Notes: a model not told the origin generated them from the letters alone. Positions 53,650 through 63,756 are shown, counted from the first letter of the stretch. The stretch: 64,000 bases of DNA from Prolixibacteraceae bacterium (GCA_019720755.1 CP081303.1:3455501-3519500); one strand, 5' to 3'. Program-made: numbers and translations.

Positions 53650-54120
53650 AAAGAGTCTATCTTTTGTATTTTATTACTTCATCAAAATCAAAATGAATGT
53701 TGTTTTCCCCCACAAGCATTCATCCGATAGAGTGGTTTTAGTTTTGTTAGAAAACAGAGGAGTATAATATTCGTTTTTAAAAAATAAAATGCCTCTAGAA
53801 TTTTGCTTTTATTATCGAATTAAATAATAATTTATTACTAATAAACCAGCTGATTCTTGAGGATCATAGATCTCTCTGTTTCTATATGCGATTTATAGAA
53901 ATATTTTGAGAAAAAATAAGTGTTGCATAATATGTTAATCGAATGTTGTTTGCAATATATTGATAGATAGTATATTATGGATCGGTGGTTTTGTGTTATT
54001 TATTATTGTTCTTAGATTCATTATATATAAAAGTCTATTTTTAATGTGTTTTGACTAGACTAGCATTGTTTCTTGGACATCTAAAAATGGTTATTTTAAA
54101 GTCAAGCTTTTTTTGGGAAT
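53650..54120. other. Intergenic region
   Basis: About 470 AT-rich bases, without a gene or a clear repeat. It should contain the promoter of the lutC-lutBA unit. Confidence 0.45.
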
Positions 54121-54516
54121 CTAGTATTGGTCTTTATCAATATAGAATAGGAAAAATGGGATCATGGAAAGTAGAATAAGAATGATTGGAGAGAAGACCC
54201 AGAATAACCAAAATAGAAGTATTAGTAATAGTATAATAATGAATTTAAAAACTATTCCAACTCTTGATGCGGTTGTTCTTGCCATTTGATTTTCAAAATG
54301 GGATAAAGTAATGTCACGAAACCGTGAGTAAATAAATTGAAGTAGGGCTGATATTACAATAGAGATAACTATCCGGATAATAGGGTTGAATAGATCGAAG
54401 AAATTAAGAGTTTTAACCGTAAAGATAAATCCAAAGTATAGAATGATTGCTACTATTTCAAGTTCTATTAGGTGATTTATACTACTTTGAATCTTTTGGA
54501 ATATCTGTTTTATCAT
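54121..54516 (-). CDS. Small integral membrane protein of unknown function
   Basis: 131 residues with about four hydrophobic segments (near 18-36, 42-62, 88-104 and 106-125) and a basic, polar loop between the second and third (YSRFRDITLSHFENQMARTTASRVG). No family recognised. It stands alone between two long non-coding stretches. Confidence 0.6.
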   Translation of the reverse strand: MIKQIFQKIQSSINHLIELEIVAIILYFGFIFTVKTLNFFDLFNPIIRIVISIVISALLQFIYSRFRDITLSHFENQMARTTASRVGIVFKFIIILLLILLFWLFWVFSPIILILLSMIPFFLFYIDKDQY

Positions 54517-55189
54517 AAACCAGTAATTTACACTCTATGTTTTTCTTAAGATATGTTGTCCTGTGTGATAAATCATATAACAAAAGATACTACATATTTA
54601 TGCTTTATTTAAAGGACTGTATTTAAATTTACCAAAGAAACAGTTTGACTGTATTATTTAGGTAAATATAATCTTTATTTATGTCGCTAATTTAAGGTTT
54701 TTATCCTTCACTAGTTGATGATAAACAATAATTTATTGACATCATGATAAACATATAGATCTTATAATATATATCCTGATGTAGGACATTAAACCGTTTT
54801 TGTCAAGCATTGTTATAGTGTATGAATGAAATTCATACACTATAACAAGATCTTTTCTAAGATCAATTTGTAAATAAATTTTTATTCTGTACGACTATGT
54901 GTGTACTAAAATTGAGATTTGAATTTTATATTATCACGATAAATAGTAGTCATAGTTGTGGTTATAGATTAATTCAAGCTGCATATTTATGCATAATATG
55001 ATAAAATATTTCAGATAATATTCATTTGTATGTGTTTTTATTCAAATAAAATTGCATATTTGATGAATAATTGAACGATTTGTATATACGAATTCATTGT
55101 AGGTCTTACAGTAGACGCTGGTGATTCATATCCACTTTGTTTCAATTTTAGTCCGTTTACATAGACCTGAAAAATATTAGATATAGATT
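54517..55189. other. Long intergenic region upstream of argH
   Basis: About 670 AT-rich bases with no gene. It holds the 18-bp hairpin at 54810-54848. Half-sites resembling ARG boxes (ATTCA at 55020 and 55040, TGAAT at 55064) are scattered nearer to argH but do not form a good palindrome. Confidence 0.5.
54810..54848. repeat. Perfect 18-bp hairpin with ARG-box-like centre
   Basis: The arms 54810-54827 and 54831-54848 are fully complementary around GAA. The centre TGAAT-GAA-ATTCA resembles an ARG box with a three-base instead of a four-base spacer. It lies 340 bases before argH. It could be a terminator-like hairpin or an ArgR site. Confidence 0.75.
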
Positions 55190-56524
55190 ATGAAACTTTG
55201 GGATAAAGGGGGGCAGGTGGATGCTCAGATCGAAAAATTTACAGTAGGATTAGATAGAGAACTAGATAACCAACTAGCTAAATATGATGTATTAGGATCT
55301 ATTGCACATATAACGATGTTGGAATCAATTGATCTTTTAGAAAAAGAGGAACTATTGCTGTTAAAACAAGCCCTTCGCGATATTTATAAGGATATTGAAG
55401 CAGGTAACTTTGTTATTGAGGATGGAGTGGAAGATGTTCATTCACAAGTGGAACTTATCCTTACAAATACCTTGGGAGATTTAGGAAAGAAGATTCATAG
55501 TGGGAGATCAAGAAATGATCAAGTATTGGTGGATCTGAAACTTTTCTTCAGAGATAAAATTAGGGAGTTGGTTGGCGACATTACCACCCTATTTAATAGT
55601 TTGTTAGCTCAGGCAGATAAACATAAGGATATCCTTATCCCTGGATATACACACCTTCAGGTCGCGATGCCATCTTCATTTGGTCTGTGGTTTGGTGCTT
55701 ATGCAGAAAGTCTTATCGATGATGTTATCTCTCTTCATTCAGCATATCAGATTTCTAATCAAAATCCTTTAGGTAGTGCAGCAGGGTATGGGTCCTCTTT
55801 CCCTCTAAACAGACAGATGACGACAGATCTGTTACGTTTTGATTCGATGAATTACAATGTAGTATATGCTCAGATGGGAAGAGGTCGTGTGGAGAAGAAT
55901 GTGGCATTTGGGCTTGCTAATGTTGCTTCTACTTTATCAAAGATGGCCATGGATGTTTGTCTCTATATGAGTCAGAATTTTGACTTTCTAACTTTACCTG
56001 ATGCTTTGACTACTGGGTCTAGTATCATGCCTCATAAGAAGAATCCGGATGTTTTTGAACTTCTACGTTCGCATTGTAATCGAATACAGGGGTTACCTAT
56101 GCAGATTACTTTGATGATGAATAATCTTCCTAGTGGCTATTTTAGAGACTTACAGTTGATAAAAGAGGAGATATTACCTGCATTGGATGAGATGCAAGAA
56201 TGTATACATATCGCACAATATGCGATCGATAATTTGACTATAAAAGATAATATTATTCAAGATCCTAAATATCGTTTGCTTTTTAGTGTAGAGGAGGTGA
56301 ATAAGTTAGTTCTTGAAGGGGTTCCTTTCCGTGATGCTTATAAGAAAGTAGGATTGGATATCCAAGATGGGAAATTTGATACGGATTATAATGTAGCTCA
56401 TACACATGAGGGGAGTATTGGAAATCTATGTATTGATCAAGTAAAAGATAAAATGAAAAAGGTTACGAGTCAATTTCATTTTGAGAAGTTAGATGAGATG
56501 ACTCATGACTTAATCGGCAAGTAA
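55190..56524 (+). CDS. argH: Argininosuccinate lyase
   Basis: 444 residues. Splits argininosuccinate into arginine and fumarate, the last step of arginine synthesis. Fumarase/aspartase superfamily: the signature GSSIMPHKKNPDVFELLR is near residue 277-294, with SRNDQVLVDLKLF and HLQVAMPSSFG (general base His) before it. It stands apart from argG-argR-carAB by about 50 kb. It lies rightward, convergent with pabA, with a hairpin between. Confidence 0.95.
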   Translation: MKLWDKGGQVDAQIEKFTVGLDRELDNQLAKYDVLGSIAHITMLESIDLLEKEELLLLKQALRDIYKDIEAGNFVIEDGVEDVHSQVELILTNTLGDLGKKIHSGRSRNDQVLVDLKLFFRDKIRELVGDITTLFNSLLAQADKHKDILIPGYTHLQVAMPSSFGLWFGAYAESLIDDVISLHSAYQISNQNPLGSAAGYGSSFPLNRQMTTDLLRFDSMNYNVVYAQMGRGRVEKNVAFGLANVASTLSKMAMDVCLYMSQNFDFLTLPDALTTGSSIMPHKKNPDVFELLRSHCNRIQGLPMQITLMMNNLPSGYFRDLQLIKEEILPALDEMQECIHIAQYAIDNLTIKDNIIQDPKYRLLFSVEEVNKLVLEGVPFRDAYKKVGLDIQDGKFDTDYNVAHTHEGSIGNLCIDQVKDKMKKVTSQFHFEKLDEMTHDLIGK

Positions 56525-56532
56525 AATACATT

Positions 56533-56562
56533 AGGGAGAAGATAAGAAACATCTTCTCCTTA
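56533..56562. terminator. Hairpin terminator between argH and pabA
   Basis: GGAGAAGAT and ATCTTCTCC around AAGAAAC. Located between convergent genes; the T run is weak. Confidence 0.65.
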
Positions 56563-56563
56563 G

Positions 56564-57142
56564 TTAGCCTAATGACAACCAATGATCTATCATCTCTTGC
56601 CCTTGGGTTGTCATGATGGATTCTGGATGAAATTGGACCCCAAATACATTATATTCTTTGTGTTCTATTGCCATTATTCTCCCTTGTTCGTCTTTTGCAG
56701 AGACAATAATAGGCATCAGTGGATTGAATTGTTCTACATACCATGAATGGTATAAGCCTACCATTGTATTCTCTTTGGTGGTAAGTCTACATTTCTCTTG
56801 ATTATTCCAATAAATCATTTTTTGCTGCCCGTGAACCACCTCTTTTAGTTGTACTAGAGGTGCTCCGTAGAATGACCCAATGGCTTGATGTCCTAAACAG
56901 ACTCCTAAGATTACTTTGGAAGACTCGTAGTGTTCTAGTATTTCATACATCTTAGGCCTATCCTTTGGAAGGCTTGGCCCAGGAGAAAATATAATATGAG
57001 TAAAACTTACTATCTCTTCTAATGTTACAGTTTGATGTGATACTACTACCACCTCTTCAACTCCGATACTGGAATTGCTGATAAGCTGCTTTAAGTTGTA
57101 TGTAAACGAGTCGTCGTTATCAATAATTATAACGCGTTTCAT
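56564..57142 (-). CDS. pabA: Aminodeoxychorismate synthase glutaminase subunit (PabA/TrpG type)
   Basis: 192 residues from ATG 57142, where the typical start MKRVIIIDNDDSFTYNL lies; an open frame nine codons longer is not conserved. Class I glutamine amidotransferase with the nucleophile in GVCLGHQAIG and the QFHPES motif. It supplies ammonia for chorismate amination. PabB and PabC genes lie 2.6 kb to the right, so the folate branch (4-aminobenzoate) is more likely than tryptophan, though in some bacteria one subunit serves both. Confidence 0.88.
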   Translation of the reverse strand: MKRVIIIDNDDSFTYNLKQLISNSSIGVEEVVVVSHQTVTLEEIVSFTHIIFSPGPSLPKDRPKMYEILEHYESSKVILGVCLGHQAIGSFYGAPLVQLKEVVHGQQKMIYWNNQEKCRLTTKENTMVGLYHSWYVEQFNPLMPIIVSAKDEQGRIMAIEHKEYNVFGVQFHPESIMTTQGQEMIDHWLSLG

Positions 57143-57408
57143 GACTTTATCTTTTTTTGATTCTCGCAAAAATAGTAAAACTATTTTGACAATTGGGTTC
57201 TTCTTTTATTGTTCGTTACACAAGATCATCAAGGCCAAATTACTTTATGATTGTGTCAGGTATTTCCTTTGTGTGAGAAAGGTGCTTTATATAAATTGTT
57301 AATGTCTGGTTAATTATGTTAATTATGTTAATTGATATAATATTGCATTGATTCATACGTCTGATATAGTACAATGATTTAATTAATTCATACTTTAAAA
57401 AATGTTAT

Positions 57409-58254
57409 ATGATATATAAGGGTTTGATTTACAGCATGGTAGTGCTTCTTTTTTTTACAGGTTGTAAAAAAGAGGATAACAATAGTAGTTTGGGTCCCAA
57501 AAATCTTAAGGAGTATTTAGTGAAAAAGTGTGCTTACGTACATGAGATCAATGGATTTTATGTGGTTGCAAGTGATGAAACTCCTAAAGAGTCTAATGGA
57601 AGTAGTTCTAAAGAGATATGGACTGAAGCGATTAAGCTATTTAGTAATTATTTAGATCAAGACGAAGATGGTGTAATAGATAGTGATAAGAATGAACTTG
57701 CAGATGGTTTAAGCAAAAATATGATCTTTTGTGTCGGTTCTGAAAAATTTGTAAATGCACTATCTGAATCCTCATTTACAGGTGATGTGGAGAATACGAT
57801 TGGATTTATGACTGATAAATGGCCGTATGATAAAAGCTATACTGGTAAGGGGTGGACCTTGGATCAGTTGTCGTCTTCTACTTGGCGACCAGAACCGTTT
57901 AATGCGATATGGGAAGAGACTTATCACACAGTAACAGAAGCACTGAGTCGTATAGATGATAGTTTCAAATTCACTGAAGGTAAGTTACTTCGTGTGACAA
58001 TGGATGCTGATATTGCAGATGGTACTTATAAAACAGAAGTGCAGAATAAAGAAGAGAATGGAAATTATGATAAAGTTACAGCTGTGAATGAGTATATACA
58101 TCAGATTTGGGCTATCTCTAACTGTGGACAAGAGTCCAAGTTAAATAGCCATCAAACAAAGGCCTTGAAATTTATGAAAGAAAAAGGTGTGGACCTAAGA
58201 GTGAACCCTAAGTATGCACATCAACTTGGAAATACTGTGAAGCCTGTAAAGTGA
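57409..58254 (+). CDS. Lipoprotein with a calcium-loop-like motif, unknown function
   Basis: 281 residues. The signal peptide ends in the lipobox FFTGC, with Cys19 as lipid site. DQDEDGVIDSDKNEL near residue 85 looks like an EF-hand/dockerin-type calcium loop. Further on, IWEETYHTVTEAL has a Glu-Glu-x-x-His arrangement that recalls, but does not match, a zinc protease motif. I do not recognise a family. It lies on the surface side of a membrane. Neighbours (pabA, another lipoprotein) give no clue. Confidence 0.72.
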   Translation: MIYKGLIYSMVVLLFFTGCKKEDNNSSLGPKNLKEYLVKKCAYVHEINGFYVVASDETPKESNGSSSKEIWTEAIKLFSNYLDQDEDGVIDSDKNELADGLSKNMIFCVGSEKFVNALSESSFTGDVENTIGFMTDKWPYDKSYTGKGWTLDQLSSSTWRPEPFNAIWEETYHTVTEALSRIDDSFKFTEGKLLRVTMDADIADGTYKTEVQNKEENGNYDKVTAVNEYIHQIWAISNCGQESKLNSHQTKALKFMKEKGVDLRVNPKYAHQLGNTVKPVK

Positions 58255-58465
58255 TGATAATCCATATGAATTTAGAATGAGTGAAATATCGATTAAGAGT
58301 TTTGTAAATAACATACCTAATAGATAGTTCTTCTTTGTGCTCACTCTTTTTATGAGACCATATTTTAAGAAAGCAACTCCTTAATTATTACATTATAAAG
58401 GAGTTGCTTCTTATGTTGTTCTATATAAAGGATTTCATTATTTCCTTTGCTTTTTACGACAGGAT

Positions 58466-59500
58466 CTAGATCGTAAACTTACCGATGCTAAATGGTGCAT
58501 CACTATTTTCTCTGTAAAGAATAACTTCTTGTTGGTTTGGAAGAACTACAAATTGATCAAAATTGTGATCCGTTTTCATACTTTTCAGTAGGTTTCCTTG
58601 ACGATCTAAAGTGAGTAGATTATCAAAGCCTACATAATAGTTCTTGCCATTGTTTTTCTTTTTGTATATCGGTTTGTCTTGGTGATCAACAAAAAGATAG
58701 TCATTGCAAAATTGAGCATGTTTGAAATAACAGTGTTCATTACTTTTTTTCATGTTCTTTCCTCCCATAATATTACGAATACTATTTCCTTCTGCATCTA
58801 CAATGGAGATCATATTGTAAGATGTATAGGATATGCACATTCTGTCTCGATCTTTTTCGAGATAGCATAAGAGTTTGGATGGATCCATATTCTCTAGTTT
58901 AGAATCGATACGAGCATTATGAGCAATATGTTTGATGATTTGTTTATCCATGAAGTTTCCTTTGACAATATTTAGAAGAAGCACGTTATTATTTTCTTCT
59001 GATACATCCATTTTTGTAGCAGTATATTGATTGTTTTTCCCCATTTGTATGCTTGTAAGGAAGTTTTCAATCTTGCTAAATACTGAGGGAAGGTAGTTCT
59101 CTTTCTTCAATACTTCTTGAATATTGTAGTAGTAGATGAGGTGTTTAGAGTAATCTACCATAAGAAATCCCTTTTTGTAAGGAATGATTTGATTATATCG
59201 AGAGATCTCCTGTGGTCCTTCTCCTTTAACTCCAGTTTGTGCTAAAGGTTTTAGTGTCTCTTTATCAATGATATGTATTCCTCTATTGTCTGCTGATTTA
59301 TCTACTATAACGAGATAATTACTGTCAATTAATTTAATCTCTTTTACTGCCCCTATATTTAATTCATTTAAGGAGTTGCAAGCTTTTGTCGAAAGTTTGC
59401 TTGTTTCACACTTTGCTTGATCTAAAGTATAGTCATGTGATAATTTTGTCTTACATCCCATGCATATTGCGATAGCAATTAAAAATATGGATATTCTCAT
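58466..59500 (-). CDS. BF3164-like beta-propeller lipoprotein
   Basis: 344 residues with a lipoprotein signal (MRISIFLIAIAICMGC, lipid on Cys16). The body has repeated beta-strand units such as LIDSNYLVIVDKSADNRGIHIID and the GVKGEGPQEI segment characteristic of the Bacteroidota BF3164/6-bladed propeller group. Such proteins are exposed lipoproteins of unknown role. It is convergent with the preceding lipoprotein gene. Confidence 0.78.
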   Translation of the reverse strand: MRISIFLIAIAICMGCKTKLSHDYTLDQAKCETSKLSTKACNSLNELNIGAVKEIKLIDSNYLVIVDKSADNRGIHIIDKETLKPLAQTGVKGEGPQEISRYNQIIPYKKGFLMVDYSKHLIYYYNIQEVLKKENYLPSVFSKIENFLTSIQMGKNNQYTATKMDVSEENNNVLLLNIVKGNFMDKQIIKHIAHNARIDSKLENMDPSKLLCYLEKDRDRMCISYTSYNMISIVDAEGNSIRNIMGGKNMKKSNEHCYFKHAQFCNDYLFVDHQDKPIYKKKNNGKNYYVGFDNLLTLDRQGNLLKSMKTDHNFDQFVVLPNQQEVILYRENSDAPFSIGKFTI

Positions 59501-59746
59501 AGTTGTTTAATGTATGTCAAATAGTGTTTTTATATCAAAAAATATGCCATGATTATGTTCTTTTGAACTTTAAGTATAGAATTCTGAGAAGTTTAAATCG
59601 CAAAAACTGATGTTTGCTCGAAGACTATAATTTATACTTGTTTGCGAGTCCTAAAAACGATAGTTTTGTAAATGAATAAATATAGTTGTAGATCTGTTTG
59701 TAGGGAAGATACGTAAGGAGCGTATCCCCACTGTAAAAGGAACTTT

Positions 59747-60730
59747 TTGGGTATTGAGATGAATAATCAGCTAATTGATAGGATGAATTTTCTTGGAGCA
59801 AAGAGAGCTCCATTCTTTTTTATGATTGACTATAGAGGGGAGTCGGGCAAAGTGATTCCTTTAGATGAGTTGGATCATAATAGCATCCGATTTGATTTTA
59901 ATGGAATGAGAAATCACTCGGAATTGAACAACTCTCATAGAGATGATATTCTGCTAAAATCACATCCGCACTCATTAGAGTATTTTCAGAAAGCTTTTCA
60001 TATTGTTCGTGATGGTTTGAACCATGGGGACTCTTTCCTTACAAACCTTACGATGAAAACACCTGTAGATGTTTCTGTCGACTTGCAAACGGTCTTCGAA
60101 AATGTAAAAGCGAAGTATCGTTTATGGTATCGAAATCACTTTGTTTGCTTTTCTCCTGAGATATTTGTGCAGATAAAAGATCACACAATCTCCTCTTTCC
60201 CCATGAAAGGTACGATAGATGCCAATGTTCCTGATGCTTTCAATATCATTATGAATGACCCCAAGGAACTTTCTGAGCACTTTACTATTGTTGATTTAAT
60301 ACGCAACGATTTAAGTAGTGTCTCTCAAAATGTCATGGTGGAGAAGTTTCGTTATATCGATCGTGTGGAGACTCAAAATGGAGCGCTACTACAAGTTAGT
60401 TCACATATTAAAGGGGAACTAGAGGACGATTGGCACTCTAATATTGGAAATATCTTTAATAAACTTTTGCCTGCGGGTTCCATTACAGGAGCTCCAAAGA
60501 AACGTACCTGTGAGATTATTGAAGAGGCAGAAAAGTCGAAGAGAGGATACTATACAGGGGTCTCTGGTATATACGATGGAGAGTCACTCGATTCTATGGT
60601 AATGATTCGCTTTATAGCAGAAGAGGGGGATAGATATTTCTTTCATAGTGGAGGAGGAATCACTGCAATGAGTGATTTAGAATCAGAATATGAAGAGATG
60701 AAAAACAAGATATATGTGCCTATTTATTGA
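59747..60730 (+). CDS. pabB: Aminodeoxychorismate synthase component I
   Basis: 327 residues. Chorismate-binding enzyme; the C-terminal core is complete: FPMKGTIDA, VDLIRNDL, LLPAGSITGAPKKRTCEIIEEAE and the closing FHSGGGITAMSDLESEYEEM. The N-terminal part is shorter than in TrpE, as is normal for the compact PabB of Bacteroidota. It aminates chorismate with PabA. The start codon may be this ATG or the ATG at 59759 or 59783. It overlaps the next gene by 17 bases, so translation is coupled. Confidence 0.9.
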   Translation: MGIEMNNQLIDRMNFLGAKRAPFFFMIDYRGESGKVIPLDELDHNSIRFDFNGMRNHSELNNSHRDDILLKSHPHSLEYFQKAFHIVRDGLNHGDSFLTNLTMKTPVDVSVDLQTVFENVKAKYRLWYRNHFVCFSPEIFVQIKDHTISSFPMKGTIDANVPDAFNIIMNDPKELSEHFTIVDLIRNDLSSVSQNVMVEKFRYIDRVETQNGALLQVSSHIKGELEDDWHSNIGNIFNKLLPAGSITGAPKKRTCEIIEEAEKSKRGYYTGVSGIYDGESLDSMVMIRFIAEEGDRYFFHSGGGITAMSDLESEYEEMKNKIYVPIY

Positions 60731-61319
60731 GACCATATGTGTGAGTGATGGAAAAGTGAAAGCGCTAGAATACCATCAGCAAAGACTGAATCGCACTTTA
60801 CAATATTTTTATCCCATAGCTGCCATCGATCTTAAGGCTTTTACAGATTCATTAGATCTGCCCATGAGTGGTACTTATCGTTTAACAATAACCTATGGTA
60901 GAGATGTTATTGATTATAAAATGGTCCCTTACAATATTCGATCTATAGAACGTTTTGTCTGTGTGGAGGCTCCCGATATTCGTTATGACTTTAAATATGA
61001 GAATAGGGATGCACTGAACTTATGTCGTGACCTGGTAGGGGAAAATGAAGAGCCAATATTGATTCAGAATGGATTGGTGACGGATACTACATATACCAAC
61101 CTTATCTTTTATAGAGACGGTAGGTGGTTTACCCCCAAAGAACCTCTCTTAAAAGGAACACAACGTCAATTTTTGCTTGAACAGAAGCTTATTGAGACAT
61201 GCGATATCTATCAACATGATTTGCATTTATATGAAAAGTTTCGCCCAATTAATGCGATGATGGGATGGGATAATGCGCCTTGTTTTTCTATCATTGAGCA
61301 TCTTGTTGATTCACTATAA
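60714..61319 (+). CDS. pabC: Aminotransferase class IV protein, probable aminodeoxychorismate lyase
   Basis: 201 residues, short for class IV but with the usual parts: an N-terminal LFIETICVSDGKVKALEYHQQRLNRTL and the later EPILIQNGLVTDTTYTNLIFYRDGRWFTPKEPLLKGTQRQFLL with the PLP-phosphate residues. The Lys for PLP would be in YDFKYENRDAL. With PabA and PabB it would yield 4-aminobenzoate. The 17-base overlap with pabB supports the role. Confidence 0.86.
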   Translation: MCLFIETICVSDGKVKALEYHQQRLNRTLQYFYPIAAIDLKAFTDSLDLPMSGTYRLTITYGRDVIDYKMVPYNIRSIERFVCVEAPDIRYDFKYENRDALNLCRDLVGENEEPILIQNGLVTDTTYTNLIFYRDGRWFTPKEPLLKGTQRQFLLEQKLIETCDIYQHDLHLYEKFRPINAMMGWDNAPCFSIIEHLVDSL

Positions 61320-61400
61320 TGAGAATGCATTGAGATTAAAACATCTAGAATGTAGCGTTGGATTGATAATTTGAATGCAAGTATGCTAAAACATGTGAGT

Positions 61401-61697
61401 CTATTCTATCTTAATTTCTTTTACTACCTCCTGTTTTAGGTGTTCATTAATATTTCGAATAATGTGATTTCGCATCATATAGACATCATGTTTGATGATA
61501 GAACTGTCTAACTTGACATGTAATACCCCCTCTTTCATATAGAGTTTTTGGGTACGTTCCATAATATTGGGACCCATAATCTGTTGCCAAGCCTCCAATG
61601 CTTCCACCTCTTTGAGTTTATGTTGAAGTGGAGATTTCTTGAGATATTTCTTTAATACTTCCCCCAGTGGTTGTGGTTGATATTTTCGATATTTCAT
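61401..61697 (-). CDS. DUF721 / DciA-like protein
   Basis: 98 residues: LGEVLKKYLKKSPLQHKLKEVEALEAWQQIMGPNI is the typical DUF721 (DciA) pattern, followed by a KH-like half with LYMKEGVLHVKLDSS. DciA proteins help to load the replicative helicase. It overlaps recF by four bases (ATGA), as often found in Bacteroidota, so the two are co-translated. Confidence 0.9.
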   Translation of the reverse strand: MKYRKYQPQPLGEVLKKYLKKSPLQHKLKEVEALEAWQQIMGPNIMERTQKLYMKEGVLHVKLDSSIIKHDVYMMRNHIIRNINEHLKQEVVKEIKIE

Positions 61698-62809
61698 AAC
61701 TGTTGGTCTAATTCTGACACATCTCCTTTGTCAAGTTGGAAGATTTTGTAGTCGGCACCCTTTTTTTTGAAAATTTGATCTATATGTTCCCTGTTAGTAT
61801 CTGATATGAAAATTTGTCCAAAATCATCTTTAGAGACCAAATCGATTATTTGTTCAACGCGTTCGGCATCTAATTTATCAAAAATATCATCAAGAACGAG
61901 TATTGGTGTAGACTTATTTAGATGTTTCATGAAATCAAATTGGGCAAATTTAAGAGAGATAAGATAACTTTTATTCTGTCCCTGTGATCCAATCTTTTTC
62001 ATCAAATAATCGTCTAGCTTAAGTTCTAAATCGTCTTTATGAGGACCTGTTGTAGTATAACCCATCGCAAGATCTTTCTGTCTACTCTCTTTCAAAAGTA
62101 CTTCATACGAGCTCTTATGAAGTGCGGATTTATAAATAAGATCTACTTGCTCTTGTCCGTTACAGATAAAATGATAGTGTTTCTTGAAAATAGGTAAGAA
62201 TGTTTCAATGAAATTAGCCCGAGCTGTATATATCTTTCCTCCATAATGAATGAGCTGTTGGTCATACACTAAAAGTGTCTCTTCGTCAAAAAAACGTTGA
62301 CTCGCAAATTGTTTTAAAAGCTGATTCCTCTGTAGTAGAGTCCTGTTGTAAGCGATAAGGTCATGAAGAAAGCCTTTGTTGTATTGGGATATCACACCAT
62401 CCATAAACTTTCTACGTGCTTCACTACCCCCTTGAATTAAGTTTTGATCAGAAGGAGAGATTAAAACTAGAGGAAATAGACCAATATGTTCTGAAAGTTT
62501 CTGATATTCACGATCTTCTCGTTTAAACTTTTTCTTTTGTCCTATTTTATAGCCACATGACAGTACTTCCTGACTCTCTCCTATTTGATACGTTCCCTGT
62601 AGCATAAAGAAGGATTCGTCATGCATTACGTTCTGTTTGTCAGAACTAGAGAAGTAACTTTTACAAAAAGATAGGTAGTATATTGTATCCAATATATTGG
62701 TTTTCCCCATCCCATTTTTCCCTATAAAACAGTTAAATTTATGAGAAAGGTGAAGGTCAACTTGACCAATATTTTTGTAATTAATAACCGATAAATTTTT
62801 AAGATACAT
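61694..62809 (-). CDS. recF: DNA replication/repair protein RecF
   Basis: 371 residues from ATG 62809, where the conserved start MYLKNLSVINYKNI lies; an open frame 16 codons longer is unlikely. SMC-like ATPase with Walker A GKNGMGKTN, signature in KKIGSQGQNKSYLISLKFAQ and Walker B PILVLDDIFDKLD. It loads RecA at gapped DNA. It overlaps the DciA-like gene downstream. Complete. Confidence 0.95.
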   Translation of the reverse strand: MYLKNLSVINYKNIGQVDLHLSHKFNCFIGKNGMGKTNILDTIYYLSFCKSYFSSSDKQNVMHDESFFMLQGTYQIGESQEVLSCGYKIGQKKKFKREDREYQKLSEHIGLFPLVLISPSDQNLIQGGSEARRKFMDGVISQYNKGFLHDLIAYNRTLLQRNQLLKQFASQRFFDEETLLVYDQQLIHYGGKIYTARANFIETFLPIFKKHYHFICNGQEQVDLIYKSALHKSSYEVLLKESRQKDLAMGYTTTGPHKDDLELKLDDYLMKKIGSQGQNKSYLISLKFAQFDFMKHLNKSTPILVLDDIFDKLDAERVEQIIDLVSKDDFGQIFISDTNREHIDQIFKKKGADYKIFQLDKGDVSELDQQL

Positions 62810-62992
62810 GAGGTGACTGCTCCTTATTTCTTTTTTTACTTGCATTATTAAAAACAAAAGTATTAATTTTATAGCTGTCGATAGTATAGAACAGTATTAT
62901 TATTTGAGTGGAATGGATCTTTTTTTGATAAATTATTACCATCTATTCTCATAAACAGAACAAAATAAAGCTGTTTTTTATCGAAAAAAAAT

Positions 62993-63000
62993 TATTTTTG
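62993..63000 (+). promoter_or_regulatory. Predicted -7 element for the TPR gene
   Basis: TATTTTTG fits TAnnTTTG and lies 49 bases before the start codon. A -33 element is not clear. Confidence 0.4.
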
Positions 63001-63048
63001 CCTTCGTACGTAAACAAAACAAACGAAAAATAGATAACAAATTTAAAT

Positions 63049-63732
63049 ATGAGCAAGCACGATCAAAACGATCAAATGGATGAAAAATTCCATGAGATTG
63101 AAGAAGGACTGAATACTGCAGAGCAGTTTATGGAAAAAAATAGCAAGAGATTAACCATTGGTTTTGGTACACTTTTTCTTCTTGCAGTGGTTATTATCTG
63201 TTATTTTAAATACTACAAAGCTCCTCGTGAAGGGAAAGCACGTACTGAAGTTTTTGTGGCACAAAATAACTTTGATCGTGACTCTTTCGATTTAGCTCTT
63301 AATGGTGATGGAAGTGGTAATAGTGGTTTCCTAGATATTATCGATGACTTTAGTGGAACACCAACTGCAAATATGGCAAACTATTATGCAGGTATTTCAT
63401 ATCTTCACCTTGGTCAATATGAAGATGCTATCAAGTATCTTTCTGCTTTCTCTACAGAAGACCGCATGTTGAAGCCTATTTCAATTGGTGCACAAGGAGA
63501 TGCTTATTCTCAACTTAAGCAAGAGGATAAAGCAATCGAGATGTACATTAAAGCTGCCAATAGTATCAAAAACGACATGACAACTCCTCTTTATCTTTTT
63601 AAAGCGGTGAAGTTAATCGAAATCAAAGGCAACAAGACAAAAGCTATCGAACTTCTTGAGCAAATCAAAAACGATTATCCTAAGAGTAACGAAGCTCGTA
63701 TTGTAAACAAATACATTGAACGTTTGAAGTAA
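63049..63732 (+). CDS. Membrane-anchored TPR protein (YfgM-like)
   Basis: 227 residues. A charged N-terminal part is followed by one membrane segment (about 36-54, LTIGFGTLFLLAVVIICYF) and a chain of tetratricopeptide repeats (ANYYAGISYLHLGQYEDAIKYL, GDAYSQLKQEDKAIEMYIKAA, KAIELLEQIKNDYPKSNEA). The layout is that of YfgM-type proteins, which assist protein traffic at the membrane. It is followed by a terminator and then ribH. Confidence 0.85.
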   Translation: MSKHDQNDQMDEKFHEIEEGLNTAEQFMEKNSKRLTIGFGTLFLLAVVIICYFKYYKAPREGKARTEVFVAQNNFDRDSFDLALNGDGSGNSGFLDIIDDFSGTPTANMANYYAGISYLHLGQYEDAIKYLSAFSTEDRMLKPISIGAQGDAYSQLKQEDKAIEMYIKAANSIKNDMTTPLYLFKAVKLIEIKGNKTKAIELLEQIKNDYPKSNEARIVNKYIERLK

Positions 63733-63756
63733 GCTTATTGCTTATCTCTTAAAATA

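Noticed and set aside
55014-55080. ARG box close to argH
   Set aside because: Half-sites ATTCA and TGAAT are present but do not pair with the needed spacing, so I did not list an operator.
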